Source of the DNA: Bacteroidales bacterium UBA1711
GTDB taxonomy: Bacteria > Bacteroidota > Bacteroidia > Bacteroidales > P3
Length of the DNA: 20,184 nt
Reading direction: 5' to 3'
Assembly: GCA_002317325.1 (NCBI GenBank)
Contig: DCJB01000106.1
Coordinates: 294 to 20,477, forward strand
Each line of letters starts with the position of its first letter. The stretch's first letter is position 1. A program made the translations under genes and the position numbers. The notes under the pieces are model-generated. The model was not told where the DNA came from. It saw only the letters and a list, made by a program, of their open reading frames with translations, and did no database searches. Shown here piece by piece: positions 6,891-13,412 of this stretch.

Positions 6891-7105
6891 ATTTCCACTA
6901 TCAAACGGGGAATTAGGAAGTAAGTGTTTTGTATTCAGATTTCTATACAAATATGGGGAATAATCGCTCCGTGTCATCACAAAAATCCGTCTAATTGAGG
7001 ACAGCAAGACTTCCACCAGGGTGAAAAAAATGGAGAATAGGGATTATGCGGGTGAAAAATATTACACTGATATTCAACGAAAAGTGGGAAAAGAGAAAGA
7101 TTTAT

Positions 7106-7136
7106 TTTGCAGATTTCCCAAAAAGTCGTATCTTTG
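7106..7136 (+). promoter_or_regulatory. Consensus promoter for tRNA-Gln
   Basis: TTTG at 7106-7109, exactly 19 bases, then TATCTTTG at 7129-7136 matches the Bacteroidota primary sigma consensus TTTG-N19-TAnnTTTG in full. The mature tRNA begins 28 bases after the -7 element, leaving room for a short 5' leader removed by RNase P. This is the clearest promoter in the window. Confidence 0.85.
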
Positions 7137-7164
7137 CACTCGCTTTTGAAAGAAAAGGAAGCAG

Positions 7165-7235
7165 TGTCCATTGGTGTAATGGTAGCACATCTGACTCTGG
7201 ATCAGCCAGTCTAGGTTCGAGTCCTGGATGGACAA
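7165..7235 (+). tRNA. tRNA-Gln (anticodon CUG)
   Basis: A complete cloverleaf can be folded by eye. The acceptor stem is TGTCCAT (7165-7171) with ATGGACA (7228-7234), followed by discriminator A at 7235. The D-stem is GTGT/GCAC with a GG-containing loop. The anticodon stem TCTGA/TCAGC has loop CTCTGGA, placing anticodon CTG at 7197-7199, which reads CAG (glutamine). The T-arm is CTAGG-TTCGAGT-CCTGG. CCA is not encoded, as usual in Bacteroidota. The first pair of the anticodon stem is a U-C mismatch. It has its own promoter upstream and terminator downstream, so it is probably a single-gene transcription unit. Confidence 0.92.
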
Positions 7236-7240
7236 CAACA

Positions 7241-7275
7241 AAATCTCCGAGACAATTGTCTCGGAGATTTTTTTT
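7241..7275 (+). terminator. Intrinsic terminator after tRNA-Gln
   Basis: A perfect 30-base palindrome (7241-7270, arms AAATCTCCGAGACAA and its complement) is followed by a T-run reaching 7275. It begins five bases after the tRNA discriminator. As a perfect palindrome it could also stop minus-strand transcription coming from the DUF2490 operon, though the minus-strand U-tract is short (TTTTGTTG). Confidence 0.9.
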
Positions 7276-7278
7276 ATT

Positions 7279-7313
7279 CCCCCATGGTCAGATGAAGGGG
7301 AAGTCTGAGGGGG
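7279..7313. other. Hairpin between tRNA terminator and DUF2490 stop
   Basis: CCCCC (7279-7283) and TCAGA (7288-7292) pair with TCTGA (7304-7308) and GGGGG (7309-7313), a 10-bp stem with a 4-base bulge and 11-base loop. It lies just beyond the stop of the DUF2490 gene and may protect the 3' end of that operon's transcript or, with the palindrome behind it, help termination. There is no T-run on either side adjacent to the stem. Confidence 0.45.
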
Positions 7314-7320
7314 CTGCAGG

Positions 7321-8013
7321 TTAGTGGAATTGGTAGGCGAAGCCTATCAGGCCTGTGGTTAGGGGGGACTTGACGTTGGTCTCTTGAATCAGAAGGAGGT
7401 AGAGAGCGATTGAGTGGCGGCTGTTGAGGTCTCGGGCGGCTTCAAGCCGGGTGCGCCATTCGTCTATCCTGTTGCCTTTGGCGTAGGCGATGTGGCAGTA
7501 GCACTCTTCGGAGAGAGAGAAGCTCCACGGGGCGTGCGGGAGGCTGCAGCGTGCTTCGAGGCGAAACCGCAGGTATTCTTTGGGGTTGTCGAGATAGTCG
7601 CCTGTCAGCGGGTTTCGGAAAGTGGCTTGGTATCTTGCGCGGAATCCGAATCGCCAATCGGAGACCTTCTTGGTCACTGAAGCTTGGAAAAATGCACGGT
7701 GCTGTAAAAATCGCTCGTAAGAGGAGTTCTGCCTGACGATGGCGGAGTAGCCCGCTCCAATCCTCCAACGGCAGTCAAGGGGGCGCAAAAAGGCTTTTGG
7801 CAGCTGCTGCTGGAGAGCTATGCCGGTCTCGGCTTTGTCGAACCGGCGGCTGTTGTCCCTCAGCCGCACCTCTTCGGAGACCTCCACCGTCCCTCGCCTC
7901 CACAATTTCCAGCCCGCTTCGGCCTCAAGAACCGTGCCGAAGTCATGGGATTGTCCCCGTAGGGGCAACCACAACCCCGAGGCGAGGAAGAGGAAAAAGA
8001 AAGACCGCCTCAC
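7321..8013 (-). CDS. DUF2490-type outer-membrane protein
   Basis: A 230-residue exported protein with a signal peptide (about residues 1-21, ending LRGQ) and alternating hydrophobic/polar segments rich in Arg and aromatic residues. It ends in FAYQFH, a C-terminal aromatic signature typical of outer-membrane beta-barrels. The overall pattern (an early EAEAGWKLWRRGTVEVSEEVRLRDNS block, a YSAIVRQN segment, RFGFRARYQ strands) fits the DUF2490 family. The start is GTG at 8013, overlapping the DUF4956 stop as GTGA, which indicates translational coupling. It is the last gene of the seven-gene operon, followed by hairpins at 7279-7313 and 7241-7270. Function is unknown; an outer-membrane pore or docking role for the operon's product is only inference. 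Confidence 0.8.
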   Translation of the reverse strand: MRRSFFFLFLASGLWLPLRGQSHDFGTVLEAEAGWKLWRRGTVEVSEEVRLRDNSRRFDKAETGIALQQQLPKAFLRPLDCRWRIGAGYSAIVRQNSSYERFLQHRAFFQASVTKKVSDWRFGFRARYQATFRNPLTGDYLDNPKEYLRFRLEARCSLPHAPWSFSLSEECYCHIAYAKGNRIDEWRTRLEAARDLNSRHSIALYLLLIQETNVKSPLTTGLIGFAYQFH

Positions 8014-8723
8014 CCTTCTTTGAACTTTGTAATCATGTCGATGTCGTTTGGCAAAGAGTCGGTGGGCTTGTAGGTGACTTTCAGGTATGCCGTGTCTTTC
8101 AGAAAGTCGATACTACCCACCTGCACCTTCTTGATATCTAAGCCAGTTCGGTGGCGGAGGTCCTCTATCAGTTCGGCTTGACGGTCGGGCTGGATGAGTT
8201 CAATCTTCTCGTAGCGAATGATTTTAGTGGCTTCGGGACGGGTGATGCTGATGCTCTCCAATCCCCAAATCACCAAAATGACGAGCAAGTTGGAAGCGAG
8301 AAGTGCGGCGTAGCTTGCGCTCATGCCGAAGCCGTTGATGATACTCACCCCGATGATGACGAACAGATAAGTCATCTCACGGACGGGCAGGGTGGTGGTT
8401 CGGTAGCGAATCATGCCGAAGATGGCGAACAGTCCGAGGGCGAAGCCAATCTCAATAGACAGATTCTGAAGCAGGAAGAGCAGCAGAAAGATAGTAACGC
8501 CGAACATGATAAAGGTGAAGTAGTAGTCACGCCGCCGGCTTTTGCGATAGTAGAAGAAGTGGGTCAGCACCCAGCACACTGCCAAGTTGAAGGCGAAGCG
8601 GAGCAGGAGGTGCCAAAAGTTGGGGCCGTCGAAGAAGGGAATCTCCATGATGTCGAAGTTGGAGAGACCGGACTCAAACTCTTGGGCTATTGAGGGGTCG
8701 AAGGAGGCTTGGAGGAGTGTCAT
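8010..8723 (-). CDS. DUF4956 membrane protein
   Basis: A 237-residue inner-membrane protein with about four transmembrane segments (roughly 36-58, 69-87, 93-105 with 117-135, and 138-156), followed by a soluble C-terminal domain. The hallmark of DUF4956, FAIFGMIRYRTTTLPVREMTYLF (shown here as residues 99-121; key parts GMIRYRT and REMTY), is present between membrane segments. DUF4956 genes regularly sit next to VTC-domain genes, as here. The ATG overlaps the VTC stop as ATGA, and its own stop overlaps the next gene, so all three are probably translated in step. The family has no established activity; pairing with a VTC catalytic protein suggests a membrane channel or anchor for it, by analogy with the eukaryotic vacuolar VTC complex. 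That is an inference. Confidence 0.9.
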   Translation of the reverse strand: MTLLQASFDPSIAQEFESGLSNFDIMEIPFFDGPNFWHLLLRFAFNLAVCWVLTHFFYYRKSRRRDYYFTFIMFGVTIFLLLFLLQNLSIEIGFALGLFAIFGMIRYRTTTLPVREMTYLFVIIGVSIINGFGMSASYAALLASNLLVILVIWGLESISITRPEATKIIRYEKIELIQPDRQAELIEDLRHRTGLDIKKVQVGSIDFLKDTAYLKVTYKPTDSLPNDIDMITKFKEG

Positions 8724-9508
8724 GTTCTTTCGGTTAACTTATTGATGATTAAAATCTTAGGTTTGAACTGGTTGTACTTGGCGGCGGGGTTGGTGAGCAC
8801 AGTGCCTATGCAGTACTTGCTCATGCCGTTGGGCTGAATGCGCAGGGTGCGGAGTGTGCGCAGAGCGGTGCTTTCTGGGGCATCCAACTCGTGCTTGGCC
8901 TCTATCACCACCAGCGAGCCGAGGCTGCCTGTGCGGCCGGTGGCGTGGTTGAAGAAGCGGATGTCGCAGTCGATGGTGAGCCGCTCAGTCATGGCCTTGT
9001 TCACGAGGGTGAGCCGCCGAAAAGAGTTCTCCACCTGTTCGTATAGCCCAATTGGGGCGTAGGCGGTATTGTTGCGGAGGAACACTGCCACCTCGGGGAG
9101 GAAGAGCGCCTCATTGAGCCGGTCGGGGTTGATGGCGATTCTCTTCTTGCGTGTCTTCCCTTTGTTGCTTTTCTGCTTCAACTCGAAGAAAGCGGACTGG
9201 CTGTGGCGGTATGCTCTGGCCCGCAATTTGCAGCGAGCGAGCCGCTGGTTGTGGTGCTGGGTGTACATATCCAGTTCCGAGGTGTCGAAATAGAGAGTGC
9301 GGTAGTCGGCCCAAGCCCGCCCGTCGATACGCTGCACGAAATAGTCCTCCGCCAGCGCGTCGAGGAACTGCGCCAGCCGCGCCGTGCTGGTGAGGTACTT
9401 TTGGTCAACACGGTTCATGAGCCTCACCGCCCCCATATCGTCCAGCGTGATGGGGGCGAACCCGTTCAGGAGTTCCTCGCAGCGTGCGGCAACGTCAGCG
9501 GCAGACAT
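8720..9508 (-). CDS. VTC domain protein (polyphosphate polymerase-like)
   Basis: A 262-residue soluble protein of the VTC/triphosphate-tunnel fold. Tunnel residues are all visible: N32-R-V-D-Q-K-Y38, YFDT (73-76), KLRARAY (94-100), FFELKQK (107-113) followed by KTRKKR, ERLTID (175-180), VIEAKHE (201-207) and SKYCIG (230-235). Yeast Vtc4 of this family makes polyphosphate from ATP while feeding it through the membrane; bacterial members are annotated as polyphosphate polymerases, mostly without direct proof. The start at 9508 is chosen because family similarity begins at MSAADVAARC and the longer upstream frame is out-of-frame shadow of the neighbouring gene. It overlaps the original end of that gene by 14 bases and overlaps DUF4956 by 4. 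Confidence 0.9.
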   Translation of the reverse strand: MSAADVAARCEELLNGFAPITLDDMGAVRLMNRVDQKYLTSTARLAQFLDALAEDYFVQRIDGRAWADYRTLYFDTSELDMYTQHHNQRLARCKLRARAYRHSQSAFFELKQKSNKGKTRKKRIAINPDRLNEALFLPEVAVFLRNNTAYAPIGLYEQVENSFRRLTLVNKAMTERLTIDCDIRFFNHATGRTGSLGSLVVIEAKHELDAPESTALRTLRTLRIQPNGMSKYCIGTVLTNPAAKYNQFKPKILIINKLTERT

Positions 9509-9569
9509 ACTCGAACTCTTTTGTGGAGACCAAGTGTCCGTTAGGTTTGTAAGTGTATTGGCACTTTCA
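9495..9569 (-). other. In-frame continuation beyond a TGA stop
   Basis: After the TGA at 9567-9569 the same frame stays open for 23 codons and looks like native protein, continuing the preceding repeat pattern: KCQYTYKPNGHLVSTKEF then EYVCR and a final TGA at 9495-9497. The final stop would overlap the VTC start by 14 bases, the tight geometry used elsewhere in this operon. The upstream TGA is therefore probably a recent nonsense mutation, a sequencing error or a read-through site. Confidence 0.6.
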
Positions 9570-9920
9570 GGTGCCGTCGGCGTTGTATTCGTACTTGCGG
9601 ATTCGCCGCACCTGGTCTTTGTCGTCATACTCCACCTCGCGGGTGCAGGAGCGGCTTTTGCCGTCGTATTCATACACAATGCGGTACTGCTGCCCGTAGG
9701 AGGCGTACTCGATCTCCTCCGTCTTGCGGCCGAATGCGTCGTAGGTGGTCTGGTGGTCCAGATGTCTGGCTTTGGCCTTTGAGCCGGCCTTCTGCTTCCA
9801 CTCCTTCACAATGGTGCTTTTCGGCGTCGGGGCGGCGGCCTTGGCGGGCTGGGTCTGACCGAGGGCGGCAGTGCCGCAGCAGAGCATTGCGAGGCTCAAT
9901 AGCAGGGTAGTCTTACTCAT
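9567..9920 (-). CDS. Small exported YD-repeat-like protein, interrupted by TGA
   Basis: A 117-residue protein as annotated, with a signal peptide (about residues 1-22, ending ALGQ) and a short Ala/Pro/Lys-rich linker. A Tyr/Glu/Lys-rich part follows with repeating strands: TTYDAFGRKTEEIEYA, IVYEYDGKSRSC and RIRKYEYNADGT. The pattern resembles YD/RHS-like or DUF4595-like beta-repeats found in Bacteroidota exported proteins. The stop at 9567 cuts the last strand; the next 23 codons in the same frame complete it. The gene begins 7 bases after the stop of the upstream lipoprotein gene, so it belongs to the operon. Likely periplasmic or surface-located, function unknown. Even truncated, most of the protein would be made. 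Confidence 0.7.
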   Translation of the reverse strand: MSKTTLLLSLAMLCCGTAALGQTQPAKAAAPTPKSTIVKEWKQKAGSKAKARHLDHQTTYDAFGRKTEEIEYASYGQQYRIVYEYDGKSRSCTREVEYDDKDQVRRIRKYEYNADGT

Positions 9921-9927
9921 GGCAGGG

Positions 9928-10629
9928 TCAGGCTTTGAGTCTTACTCTCAAGGTGTCGGTTTCCACAATGGTGTTGGGCGACACAACCTCCACCGTGTCG
10001 CGGACGGGGTAAGGAGTCTCGTCGAGATACTGGCTGAAAGTATAGACCTCGTAGCGGCCGGGGGAGAGTTTTTGGAAGAAGAAGCAGCCGTCGTTGCCCA
10101 CCCTTGCGTCGTCGGAGTGGCAGTCCTCGGCGAGGTTACGGATATAGACCCTCTGTTCGTATGCCCAGTTGGAGCGCACGTTGTCGCCATTCTTGTCGAA
10201 ATAGTCCGCCCACACCCGTCCGCGGACCACCGAGGTGCCGTAGGCCTTGCCGTCGTGAATGTAGATATCGTCGGGCGTGGCGGTGCATGACCGCTTGAGG
10301 GAGACGGTGCGCTTCACCGCCTCGCGGCAGCCGTTGGCGTACTCGCTGTAGGCATACACCGTGTAGGTGCCGGGGTTGAGGTAGCGGAAGCGGAAAAATC
10401 CGTCTTCGCCCGTCTCCACGTCGTCGCCGAAGGCGGGGTCGTCGCCATAGACGATGAACACGTCCTCCTTGGCGGCGGGGAAGGTGTCAACCGTCAGACT
10501 GCAGTCGTCGTAGTGCATCACCTTGTACACGCGGCCCTGAATAGAGGCGGTGCCGCCCGTGCCTTCGCCCTTGGTGCAGGCCGCGGCCAGCAGGGGCAGG
10601 AATACAAGAAGAATCTTTGCTTTGTACAT
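9928..10629 (-). CDS. Lipoprotein with two tandem beta-sandwich (carboxypeptidase-regulatory/SdrD-like) domains
   Basis: A 233-residue lipoprotein: signal peptide with lipobox LAAAC, Cys18. Two related halves follow. The first (about 28-112) has SIQGRVYKV, then VFIVYGD, then the module DGFFRFRYLNPGTYTVYAYSE. The second (about 134-230) has SVVRGRVWADYFDKNGD, then RVYIRN, then DGCFFFQKLSPGRYEVYTFSQ. The 'G-x-V ... G-x-F-x-F-x-x-L-x-P-G-x-Y-x-V' pattern is that of carboxypeptidase-regulatory-like and SdrD B-like (CnaB-type) domains, usually stalks or binding modules on surface proteins. It sits 16 bases after the beta-helix gene and 7 bases before the YD-like gene, within the operon. A structural or adhesive envelope role is likely; an enzyme is unlikely since no catalytic motif is seen. 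Confidence 0.8.
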   Translation of the reverse strand: MYKAKILLVFLPLLAAACTKGEGTGGTASIQGRVYKVMHYDDCSLTVDTFPAAKEDVFIVYGDDPAFGDDVETGEDGFFRFRYLNPGTYTVYAYSEYANGCREAVKRTVSLKRSCTATPDDIYIHDGKAYGTSVVRGRVWADYFDKNGDNVRSNWAYEQRVYIRNLAEDCHSDDARVGNDGCFFFQKLSPGRYEVYTFSQYLDETPYPVRDTVEVVSPNTIVETDTLRVRLKA

Positions 10630-10645
10630 GATGGAGAGGTGTTGG

Positions 10646-12910
10646 CTATTGTGCAGTGACGCTGGTGCCGCCGCTGGCCGTGCAGGAGCCGTTGCTGTAG
10701 AGCCCGTGCCACGGAGTGCCGCAGTCGATAGTGATGGTGGTGAACAGCGTATAAGTGCCGGCCGTCACTCGGGGCGTGGAGATGGCGATGCTGCCGTTTC
10801 CGCCGCCTCCGGGGCCGCCGCCGCCACCGGGGGGCTTGGTGCCGGTCTCAAATCCGCTGCCCGTGACGGGGTTGGATTTGAACAGCATGATGTCGCTGTA
10901 ATTGCTGTTGCGGACGCAGAAGCCGTTGTTGGGGTTCACCGCGGAGCCGCCTCCGCCGCCTCCCGGAGGGAATCCGCCGCCTCCGCCACCGCCGCCCCCG
11001 CTGCCGAGGAGCAGGTATTTCTGGCTGTGCGAGGTGGGGCTGTCCCAAGGACCCATTGTGCCGCCTTGGGAGAAAATGGTGCCCCCGTCGAGGCTGAAGA
11101 GTCCGCCCTGGTCGGTGCCGGCGTCAATGCCCACCTCGTTGCCGTAGGCGATAACCGTGCCGCCGTTAATACGGGTGTAAGTGCCGTTGCAGTCGATGCC
11201 GTCGTTGCCGCGGGAGTATGCCCAAATTCGTCCGCCGTTGATAGTCAGTCCCGTGCCGGCGTTGATTGCATCGTCGTAGGCGTTGGCCTCGATAGTGCCG
11301 CCATCCACCAGCATGAATCCTTTAGTCTCAATGGCTTCGCCCGTGGGGTCGCCGCTGGTCTGGGAGCAGTAAGACATGATGTGGCCGCTGCGGACGAAGA
11401 GCGAGTCCTCCACCTTAATGCCCTTGGGCAGCCCTTTCCAGTAGTCGCTGCTGCCGCCGCCGGGGAATCCGCCGCCGCCCGAAGAGGCGTTCACAGGAGC
11501 CCCCGAGGTCTGAATGTCGATGAGTGGGAAGAGGTCGTTGCCGCCGGGGGTGCCGATGCTCATAATGCCGTCGCACACAATGCCCCGTCCGCCTCGGCCG
11601 GTGCTGGTACAGGTGAGGCTGCCGCCGCTGATAGAAGAGTTGCCGTTGACGTTCAGACAAGCGGGAGCGATGCCGTCGGTGCAGCTTGTTCCGCTGCCCA
11701 CAGTGGTTCGGCCGCCGCCGGCGGTGGAGAGAGCCACCTCGCCGCCGCTCTGAATGTAGTCGCCGTCGCAGCTGACGGCGCGGCCGCCCTCGTTGGCAGC
11801 CGAACAGACAGCAGTCAGCAATCCGCCGAGGACAAGTACTTTGCCACCCACCTTCACACCGGTGCAGTAAGACGGGTCGGCGCCATTCAGCACCACGGTG
11901 CCGTTGGCCTCGACCGAGAGGCTTCCGCCCGAGAGGAGGAAGTCGGCTTTCGTCTTGACGGCTTTTGACTGGCTGCCGCTCACCGAGGCAGACACAGTGC
12001 CGCCCGAAATAGAGAGGGTGCTGTCGCAGCCGATGCCCTTCACGTCGTTGCCCGAGCAAGAGACGCTGACCGATCCGCCGCGGATGTCGATAATGCCGTT
12101 GCCGCCATCAATGCCGTCGCCGTCGGTGGCGGAGTTCACCCGTCCGCCGTACATGACAAAGTCGTCGCAATTGAGACCGTCGCCCGGTGCCGAGACCACC
12201 TCGATGGTGCCGCCGTGCATGGTAATCCGCTTGCTGCTCTGAATGCCATGGCGGGCTGTTCCGGCAATTTGCAGCGTCCCGTTCCCTTGGAAAGTCAGTT
12301 TGCCGCGGGCCTCAACCACCCCTTTGCCGGCGTTGTCGGCACCGTCGCTCAAGGCGCTGGCGCCCACGAGGTGCAGCGCTGCCCGTTTCTCGTCCGACAC
12401 CTTCAGTGCCGGGCCGTTGGGGTTAGAGAGCGAGAGTCCGTCAAAGCAGAGCACCAGTTTGCGATTAGTGGCGATGGCCAGCGACCCGTTGCTGCTGCTG
12501 CCCCGCAGCAAGAAAGTGATGTCGGCGCTGTCGATAGTTGACGTCACGCTGACGTGGCCATTGCTGTCCGACACCTCAATGCCGGCGCCTGCAAAGGGAT
12601 TGGTCACCACCACCCCTGCCGGTGTCCAGCAGATGCGGACACCGCCCGCCGTGTCAACGGCTGCCGTGTCTTCCTCCTCGGCTGCGGACCAGCCGAAAGT
12701 GAGGCTGTCGATAGACTGGATAGAGGCGGCCCAACTGTCGCGGCCCGAGAAGAGGACCTGCCGGCCGGAGAAGGAGAGGCGGTTGGTTCCCGCAGTGGAG
12801 AACGAGTGCACCTCGCTGCCGTTGCTGAACACGCGGACCACCCGCTGCTGCTGTGCCTGAACCGTGCAGAAGCCCGCGGTCATCAGCAGAACAATAAGTA
12901 AACGTTTCAT
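10646..12910 (-). CDS. Glycine-rich beta-helix 'carbohydrate-binding domain' protein (DUF4353-like)
   Basis: A protein of about 754 residues with a signal peptide (MKRLLIVLLM...VQAQ). An N-terminal module (about 24-72) ends in SIQSIDSLTF, a motif frequent at the start of Bacteroidota surface proteins. From about residue 120 onward, short coils repeat with patterns such as ISGGTVSAS, MYGGRVNSA, LSGGSLSVE, VDGGTIEAN, INGGRIWAY and LDGGTIFSQ. This GG-x-[ILV] ladder indicates a right-handed parallel beta-helix and matches the family annotated as carbohydrate-binding domain (DUF4353). Three polyglycine stretches interrupt the coils (about 478-487, 637-654, 692-703). The start at 12910 is chosen because it opens a clean signal peptide; a longer upstream frame adds 21 unrelated residues. 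No T9SS tail is visible. Binding of carbohydrate is a family label, not shown here. Confidence 0.88.
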   Translation of the reverse strand: MKRLLIVLLMTAGFCTVQAQQQRVVRVFSNGSEVHSFSTAGTNRLSFSGRQVLFSGRDSWAASIQSIDSLTFGWSAAEEEDTAAVDTAGGVRICWTPAGVVVTNPFAGAGIEVSDSNGHVSVTSTIDSADITFLLRGSSSNGSLAIATNRKLVLCFDGLSLSNPNGPALKVSDEKRAALHLVGASALSDGADNAGKGVVEARGKLTFQGNGTLQIAGTARHGIQSSKRITMHGGTIEVVSAPGDGLNCDDFVMYGGRVNSATDGDGIDGGNGIIDIRGGSVSVSCSGNDVKGIGCDSTLSISGGTVSASVSGSQSKAVKTKADFLLSGGSLSVEANGTVVLNGADPSYCTGVKVGGKVLVLGGLLTAVCSAANEGGRAVSCDGDYIQSGGEVALSTAGGGRTTVGSGTSCTDGIAPACLNVNGNSSISGGSLTCTSTGRGGRGIVCDGIMSIGTPGGNDLFPLIDIQTSGAPVNASSGGGGFPGGGSSDYWKGLPKGIKVEDSLFVRSGHIMSYCSQTSGDPTGEAIETKGFMLVDGGTIEANAYDDAINAGTGLTINGGRIWAYSRGNDGIDCNGTYTRINGGTVIAYGNEVGIDAGTDQGGLFSLDGGTIFSQGGTMGPWDSPTSHSQKYLLLGSGGGGGGGGGFPPGGGGGGSAVNPNNGFCVRNSNYSDIMLFKSNPVTGSGFETGTKPPGGGGGPGGGGNGSIAISTPRVTAGTYTLFTTITIDCGTPWHGLYSNGSCTASGGTSVTAQ

Positions 12911-12929
12911 GATACTCGAGAATTGGTAG

Positions 12930-13412
12930 TTACAGTTTTGCCAGCTTTTGGCAAGTCTCGCCAATACGCACAAAATACAGCCCTGAAGGCAGATGGCTGA
13001 TGTCCACCCACGTCCCTTCCGACACAGACTGCTCCATCACCCGTCGTCCGTCGGCGGCAAAGAGCGAGAGCGTGGCAGTGGCAGAGGGCAGGCTCTGGAT
13101 GCTGAACCCCTCCCGTGCCGGGTTGGGGTAGATTGCCGGGCGGGCGGAGTAGGCAGCGGCTATGCCCTCGAACCCGCCGGACAGCAGCACCCGCCGCACC
13201 GAGTCGAGTTCAATGCTGTGGGTGTTTCCTGTGAGTATGCTTTCCAAAATGACCATGTGGTCGCCGCTGAAATAGACCTCGCCCGAGGCGTCGAGCGTGT
13301 AGGAAGTCGAGGACTCGTCGTGTCCGACGACCTCCACCGTCACCTGTGCCGCCGTCCGCTGCCCCAAACCGAGCAGCAGCACTGCGGCCGTCAATAGGAA
13401 TCTGTGCTTCAT
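12930..13412 (-). CDS. Small T9SS-sorted surface protein
   Basis: A 160-residue exported protein with a signal peptide (about 1-23, ending TAAQ). A short module follows (about 24-80: YTLDASGEVYFSG, then SIELDSVRRVLL), then a type A type IX secretion C-terminal domain from about residue 91: AIYPNPAREGFSI, then LFAADGRRV and the final LPSGLYFVRIGETCQKLAKL (20 residues). The module resembles the N-terminal part of the neighbouring beta-helix protein, so the gene is little more than that module plus a sorting tail. It is the first gene of the operon, 19 bases before the beta-helix gene. It is predicted to be exported by T9SS and attached to the cell surface. It could be a stripped-down remnant or a small surface anchor; it has no recognisable catalytic domain. 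Confidence 0.85.
   Translation of the reverse strand: MKHRFLLTAAVLLLGLGQRTAAQVTVEVVGHDESSTSYTLDASGEVYFSGDHMVILESILTGNTHSIELDSVRRVLLSGGFEGIAAAYSARPAIYPNPAREGFSIQSLPSATATLSLFAADGRRVMEQSVSEGTWVDISHLPSGLYFVRIGETCQKLAKL

Larger units (their letters stand above)
6350..7105. other. Long gene-poor gap with scattered regulatory-looking signals
   Basis: No convincing protein gene lies in this stretch. It holds a nested inverted repeat (6523-6564), a full-consensus minus-strand promoter (6642-6672), a 12-base perfect palindrome TTGCTATAGCAA (6702-6713), and a 7-bp tandem array between duplicated flanks (6795-6900). There is also a duplicated GGGTGAAAAA motif near 7020 and 7050. In the frame of the upstream lipoprotein, 47 further codons stay open after its TAG (6350-6490), but their translation looks unlike protein. 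Confidence 0.6.

Noticed and set aside
9567..9569. TGA read as an amino acid by a changed genetic code
   Set aside because: Other genes in the window end normally at TGA (epimerase, capG-like, DUF4956), and tryptophans are encoded by TGG, so a genome-wide code change is not supported.
9509..9679. Longer start for the VTC gene at 9679
   Set aside because: The extra 57 residues are Thr/Ala-rich shadow of the YD-like gene; conserved sequence starts at the ATG at 9508.
10550..11968. A 472-codon plus-strand open frame opposite the beta-helix gene
   Set aside because: Its product is Ala/Gly/Val-rich low-complexity sequence with no start context or family pattern; it is a shadow of strong third-position G/C bias in the real minus-strand gene.
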